DNA from: DASWJS01 sp036397035
Lineage (GTDB): Bacteria; Actinomycetota; AC-67
NCBI GenBank assembly: GCA_036397035.1
Contig: DASWJS010000034.1
Span: 32,267-96,266 of the forward strand
Reading direction: 5' to 3'
DNA: 64,000 nt
Shown here: positions 60,763 through 64,000 of the stretch, one piece after another
How the letters are laid out: every line of letters starts with the position of its first letter
Numbering within the stretch: position 1 is the first letter of the stretch
Position numbers and translations under genes: made by a program
The notes under the pieces: model-generated
Told to the model about the DNA's origin: nothing
Seen by the model: the letters and a program-made list of their open reading frames with translations, nothing else
Databases searched by the model: none

Positions 60763-61065
60763 TCAAGGAACGGCGACCGCCACCTCGGCGCAGACCTTCG
60801 CGTAGGGGTTCACCCCGCCGCAGGGCCCAGCGCCCATGGTCGTCCACGGCGTCGGCACGTGGCACTCGTCCTCGACCACATACTCCTTCGGCTGACCGAA
60901 CAAGCTGTAGGAGACGGTGAGACACACGAGCGGCTCGGCGCTCGCGGCCGGCGTCCCGAGCGCCCCGGCCACGAGGCCCGCGGCGAGCAGGGCCCTAAGC
61001 TTCGGGCGTCGCACGCGTCTCCGCCCCAGCCCGGTGTCAGATGTCTGCGTGCCGCGATGCGCCAT
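60763..61065 (-). CDS. Small secreted Cys-containing protein
   Basis: 100-residue exported protein. Arg-rich start (GRRRVRRPKLR), hydrophobic ALLAAGLVAGALGTPAASA as signal peptide, then a 57-residue mature part with four Cys (LVCLTVSYS, EDECHVPT, GPCGGVNP, KVCAEVAV), likely two disulfides. No family recognised. It lies 109 bases after the convergent GMC gene, a gap with no visible gene or strong hairpin. Confidence 0.7.
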   Translation of the reverse strand: MAHRGTQTSDTGLGRRRVRRPKLRALLAAGLVAGALGTPAASAEPLVCLTVSYSLFGQPKEYVVEDECHVPTPWTTMGAGPCGGVNPYAKVCAEVAVAVP

Positions 61066-61143
61066 GGCGCCTACCCCCCTCGTGCGCGGCTCTGTCGGCC
61101 GCTTTTCGGGGGATTCGACGTCCGCAGGAGGTTCCCTTCTCCC

Positions 61144-61761
61144 CTACTGGCCGGGGCGGTCGATCTCGCTCTCCAGCACCGTGAGCAGCGCCCCGATCGC
61201 GGCCTCGACCAAGAGCGCTCCTCTCATGAGCTGGGCGATCTCGTGCCGTCCCGGTGAGTCGAGGCGCGCGGTGATCGCACGCATCGACACGGCGACCTTC
61301 CGGTCCATTGTGGCGACGGCGGTCTCCAAGATGCCCAGGACGCTGCGGACGGCCCGCTGCGCATCGGCCGCGCCGGTCGAATCGGGCGTGCCAGGTTCGG
61401 AGCCCCGAGCACGCTGCGTGTCATGGCCCTCCCGCGCCGCTGCGATCACCCGCAGGCGCTCGTGAAGCTCCTTGACGGTGGTGGGCATCCGCCTGGGTCG
61501 GGCGAGGCGCCGCGGCGAGAGACGCGCGGCTCGCATTCGGCGCAGCAGCGCCCGGATGAAGTCAAGGCCGACGATCATCACCTCGAGCGTCGATAGAACC
61601 GCGTCGCGCTCGTCGGGCAGGAAACGCGAAAGCCGGTCCCGCGCCAGCGCGCGATCGGCGCTGCCCTCACGCGCCGATGCGGTCGTTATTTCCTCAAGGA
61701 TCGCCAGCAGGTGCCAGAACTCGTATCCGGGCTCAAGGGCCGCCTCGCCGGGCTCGGCCAC
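61144..61761 (-). CDS. Unknown protein, mainly helical, end of the PucR-like operon
   Basis: 205-residue soluble protein with amphipathic helices (ALEPGYEFWHLLAILEEITT, RFLPDERDAVLSTLEVMIVG, TVKELHERLRVIAAAREGH). No signal peptide and no motif I recognise. GTG start begins five bases after the stop of the membrane protein gene, with GGAGG upstream, so it is translated with it. A long helical N-terminal half and a C-terminal RSVLGILETAVATMDRKV suggest a coiled or helical bundle. Context: membrane protein and regulator in one operon. Confidence 0.7.
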   Translation of the reverse strand: MAEPGEAALEPGYEFWHLLAILEEITTASAREGSADRALARDRLSRFLPDERDAVLSTLEVMIVGLDFIRALLRRMRAARLSPRRLARPRRMPTTVKELHERLRVIAAAREGHDTQRARGSEPGTPDSTGAADAQRAVRSVLGILETAVATMDRKVAVSMRAITARLDSPGRHEIAQLMRGALLVEAAIGALLTVLESEIDRPGQ

Positions 61762-61765
61762 GGAC

Positions 61766-62542
61766 CTAGGAGTCCTCCGGCGGGGACGGCAGGCCCTTGA
61801 CGACGGCGCAGATCGTGCTCTTCGGGACCGAGTCCGGATCGCAGGTAATCCACACTGGAACCTCCACGAAGGGCTCAGCCGGCCCGAGCCAGGCCGAGAC
61901 CCCAGCGACGACGTCGACGCGCTCGTCCCCTTCGGCGATGCCCGTCGAGCCCTCGACGCCGCCGACGCCAAGATCGACGCGGGCGGCCAGAATCCGTTTC
62001 GCCGGAGCAATGGCACCCGCCGCGACCGCGCGATGCGCGGACGGGTTGGCCCGGAACACTCGCAGCGCCGAGGCCGCCGAGTGCGCCGGGCTTGCCTCCG
62101 ACGCGGCGGCGGACGGGGTGCCGCCCACGACCGACTGCACGATCAGCACACCGGCGATCGTGAGCGCGGTGAGCGCCGTCGTGGCGGCCGCGACCGGTCC
62201 GCCGAGACCTTCGCCGGCAACTTCCTGGGCCCGCGAACGCAGGCGCGAACCGACCTGCTGGACGAAGGCCAGCGCGCCCGCCCACAGCGGCAGCACCGCG
62301 CGAGACTCGCCGCGAATCTCCTCGGCGAAATCAAGGAAGCTGCGGGCTGTCTGGACCAGGCGCCGGCTTCCCGGATCGATCGGCTCGGGTCCCGAGGTCT
62401 CCTCGCGGAGACGAGCCAGCAGCCGGGTCAGACGCAAAGAATGGTCATCGTTCGGCGCCCACTCCTCCAGACGCTTCCGCAGCAGGCGTTGCCGTCGGTC
62501 GAGCGCGGCTCGCGCCCTGCGTCGCTGGATGAACCGTCTCAT
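61766..62542 (-). CDS. Membrane protein of unknown function (one transmembrane segment)
   Basis: 258-residue protein. The N-terminal 110 residues are Arg-rich and helical (FIQRRRARAALDRRQRLLRK); a single hydrophobic segment (VAAATTALTALTIAGVLIVQ) lies at about residues 117-136; the rest is probably outside the cell (VDVVAGVSAWLGPAEPF, VEVPVWITCDPDSV). Two Cys near the C-terminus may pair. No family recognised. Seven bases separate it from the PucR-like gene upstream. Confidence 0.72.
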   Translation of the reverse strand: MRRFIQRRRARAALDRRQRLLRKRLEEWAPNDDHSLRLTRLLARLREETSGPEPIDPGSRRLVQTARSFLDFAEEIRGESRAVLPLWAGALAFVQQVGSRLRSRAQEVAGEGLGGPVAAATTALTALTIAGVLIVQSVVGGTPSAAASEASPAHSAASALRVFRANPSAHRAVAAGAIAPAKRILAARVDLGVGGVEGSTGIAEGDERVDVVAGVSAWLGPAEPFVEVPVWITCDPDSVPKSTICAVVKGLPSPPEDS

Positions 62543-62549
62543 CGCTTCA

Positions 62550-63338
62550 TCACCTTCCCGTTCCGCCCCGGGGCCGCAGGGCCTCCGTCCCGGTACCTTG
62601 CCGGAGCCGAAGCGCGCGCAGGCTCAGCTCGAACTTGAACCGAGCCTCGGCGTCGTTCAGGTCTAGGTTGGTTAGCGCGGCGACGCGCGCGAGGCGCCGA
62701 TACAGCGTCTTGGGACTCACGTTGAGCCGCATCGCGGCGGGAACGACGCGTCCGGTCGCCGCCAGGTAGGTCTCGATCGCTTCCAGCAGGTCTCGCCGCT
62801 CGGCCGCCGAGGCGATCTCCAGCACAGGCCTGATCGGCGCGATCACCGTCGCCGCCACCGAGGGAGTCCGCTGGATCATCATGTAGGGAGCCGCCTGGTC
62901 GTAGCGAAGCGTCGGCCAGGGGTGCTCAATGCGCAGACGAATGTCAAGGGCCTCGGTCGCCTCCCGGTGCGAGACGGGGATCCCCTCGACGCCCGGCTGC
63001 GGACTCCCGGCCGCGGCGGCGATCCCTTCGAGGCTCACCAAGGTCCGATCGACTTCGCCGACCAGGCGTGGGTAGTCGTGGGGGTGATCCAGCCCGCAAA
63101 CGGCGACGGCGCGATCGCGCTCGGAGGAGATCAGATGCCGCCTCGGGGGCGCGAGATGCGAGCGGAGAAGCCCCGCCGCCCTGCTGGCCCGGGCAGGCAC
63201 ATCCTCCCCCTGCCACAGGAAAGGGGTGGCGATGACCACGGCGTAGAAAGGACTCGGGCGGACACCTGTCGCGGCCAGGCGGCGAGCCTCGGCGTCCGGC
63301 GCCTCCGGCCCTGTCGCGGGGTCCTTCGTGGCGGTCAT
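62550..63338 (-). CDS. PucR/CdaR-like helix-turn-helix regulator
   Basis: 262-residue protein. The C-terminal 60 residues match the PucR-type DNA-binding domain: LLEAIETYLAATGRVVPAAM, RLNVSPKTLYRRLARVAALT and LDLNDAEARFKFELSLRAL. The N-terminal half (FYAVVIATPFLWQGEDVPAR, RDRAVAVCGL) resembles the degenerate GGDEF-like CdaR domain. I chose the ATG at 63338 with AAGGA eight bases upstream; a GTG ten codons earlier is possible. First gene of an operon with the membrane protein and the helical protein. Regulator of an unknown signal; a 9-bp inverted repeat lies 185 bases upstream. Confidence 0.82.
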   Translation of the reverse strand: MTATKDPATGPEAPDAEARRLAATGVRPSPFYAVVIATPFLWQGEDVPARASRAAGLLRSHLAPPRRHLISSERDRAVAVCGLDHPHDYPRLVGEVDRTLVSLEGIAAAAGSPQPGVEGIPVSHREATEALDIRLRIEHPWPTLRYDQAAPYMMIQRTPSVAATVIAPIRPVLEIASAAERRDLLEAIETYLAATGRVVPAAMRLNVSPKTLYRRLARVAALTNLDLNDAEARFKFELSLRALRLRQGTGTEALRPRGGTGR

Positions 63339-63522
63339 CGTCTCGATCCTTCTCTCAGCCGTCGGCACATCGCGTCTCGCACGACAGTGCGGTGCTGCCC
63401 TGGAGTACGAACGAGGGCTTCAAATGTCCCCGGCGCATCGAGTGATTACGGCCCTGCGCGTCAGAGGTTGCGAAAGCGGTCTCGCAGCGTGCGGGATGAT
63501 CCGACCGCTCGGTTACTCAGTT

Positions 63523-63557
63523 TGGGACAACTTTTCGTGCCCGCTCAGGTTGTCCCA
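63523..63557. promoter_or_regulatory. Perfect 9-bp inverted repeat, operator candidate
   Basis: TGGGACAAC, 17-base spacer, GTTGTCCCA. The arms are identical and AT-richer than the surroundings. Could be a binding site for the adjacent PucR-like regulator or for a dimeric regulator spanning two turns. Confidence 0.45.
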
Positions 63558-63814
63558 TTGTGGGCATTGTCACCGAAACGCCGCGCCGGTAGTTTCGCGC
63601 ACGGGGTCGAGAGCCCGGTGCTCGGCAGGATGACCCGCGGCATCGGGCTCGCGACCTCCCAAGGGGCCGAGGTTCGCGACAAACCGGCAACGGCGGAACC
63701 TGTGACGGGAAAGTTCACACGGATTCGTCCGGTTGAAGCGAGACATCCTCGCGCCACCTACGTACGACTGAGGTACAGGGAGGATCTGAGGGCTCACCAA
63801 TAAGCCCCCTCCGG

Positions 63815-63843
63815 CGGGTCGGGACCCCACCGGGCCCGATCCG
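63815..63843 (+). other. Leader hairpin before the right-edge gene
   Basis: CGGGTCGGG and CCCGATCCG pair over nine positions with one G-U, with an 11-base loop, 64 bases before the ATG at 63908. Could be a leader attenuator; I cannot match it to a known riboswitch. Confidence 0.35.
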
Positions 63844-63907
63844 CTAGAGGGCGGCTGAGCAGCACCTTTGCACGATCGCAGGCGACGAACGAAGGGGGAG
63901 AACCACC

Positions 63908-64000
63908 ATGGCCGAGCACCGTTCTCACGCGCGCACGCGCACCCGGCGGGCCCGAACCGCCTACGTAGTCGCAGGACACTGCGCGATGCTCGTGCTGCTG
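63908..64000 (+). CDS. Start of a membrane-anchored or secreted protein, cut by the window edge
   Basis: 31 codons are visible. The N-terminus is very basic (MAEHRSHARTRTRRARTAY) and then turns hydrophobic (VVAGHCAMLVLL), the pattern of a signal anchor or signal peptide. AGGGGGAG lies seven bases before the ATG. Nothing can be said about the rest. Confidence 0.6.
   Translation, partial: MAEHRSHARTRTRRARTAYVVAGHCAMLVLL

Larger units (their letters stand above)
63339..63907. other. Non-coding region between the PucR-like gene and the right-edge gene
   Basis: 569 bases without a gene I can support. It holds a perfect 9-bp inverted repeat (63523-63557), a GC hairpin (63815-63843) and the leader of the right-edge gene. 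Base composition is lower in GC than the coding regions from about 63510 to 63560. Both flanking genes read outward, so it should contain two promoters; no clear -35/-10 pair is visible. Confidence 0.6.

Noticed and set aside
63860..63907. Possible c-di-AMP riboswitch before the right-edge gene
   Set aside because: Actinobacterial wall-enzyme genes often have one, but the conserved blocks are not visible.

Overview
The window looks like a chromosomal segment from a high-GC actinobacterium, most likely an uncultured Actinomycetota lineage. The signs are very GC-rich third codon positions, frequent GTG and TTG starts, ATGA/GTGA stop-start overlaps, a DUF222-HNH endonuclease of the kind widespread in actinobacteria, a PAC2-family protein, LLM-class flavin oxidoreductases and many genes that appear leaderless. 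I see no rRNA, tRNA, CRISPR array, insertion sequence, phage gene or replication origin. I count 61 protein genes; two run off the window edges (an acyl-CoA synthetase on the left, a small membrane or secreted protein on the right).

Layout. 1-5 kb: acyl-CoA synthetase end, PAC2 protein, small acidic protein, a ThDP enzyme and a ferritin-VIT1 fusion. 5-10 kb: a complete branched-chain-amino-acid-type ABC importer (lipoprotein SBP, LivH, LivM, LivG, LivF) with a strong hairpin between the SBP gene and the permeases. 9.9-10.5 kb: a small cassette of two odd genes with lower GC. 10.5-18 kb: DUF1838 and calycin-like genes, aldehyde dehydrogenase plus nitrilase-like protein, enoyl-CoA hydratase, MaoC hydratase, LLM oxidoreductase and a triple-RidA protein. 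17.8-23.8 kb: a minus-strand run with two tandem heme-oxygenase-fold proteins (one lacking the distal Asp motif), a cupin, a ferredoxin-fold protein and a 1177-residue secreted propeller/beta-helix protein. 24-31 kb: secreted protein, L,D-transpeptidase, IclR regulator with a cyclic amidohydrolase, secreted S15-type hydrolase and a double-cupredoxin lipoprotein.

31-46 kb is a catabolic island: two MmgE/PrpD proteins, a cyclase-family hydrolase, two class III CoA-transferases, cupins, MaoC hydratases, an MtnB-type dehydratase, a DUF222-HNH gene, an SCP2-type thiolase homologue with a DUF35 partner, acyl-CoA dehydrogenase and a CitE-like lyase. Together they suggest activation, hydration, oxidation and carbon-carbon cleavage of CoA thioesters of organic acids; the substrate is unknown. 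46-48 kb holds three small secreted proteins, two of them paralogues.

48-55 kb holds the most unusual locus: a four-gene operon encoding a second Liv-type transporter. LivH and LivM are fused, one ATPase is fused to an N-terminal membrane domain, and the other ATPase is fused to a complete MFS transporter of the PucC type. 56-61 kb: acyl-CoA synthetase, SDR and TetR genes with a divergent GMC oxidoreductase. 61-63.4 kb: a PucR-like regulator followed by two proteins I do not recognise. The last 570 bases before the right-edge gene are non-coding, with a clear 9-bp inverted repeat and a leader hairpin.
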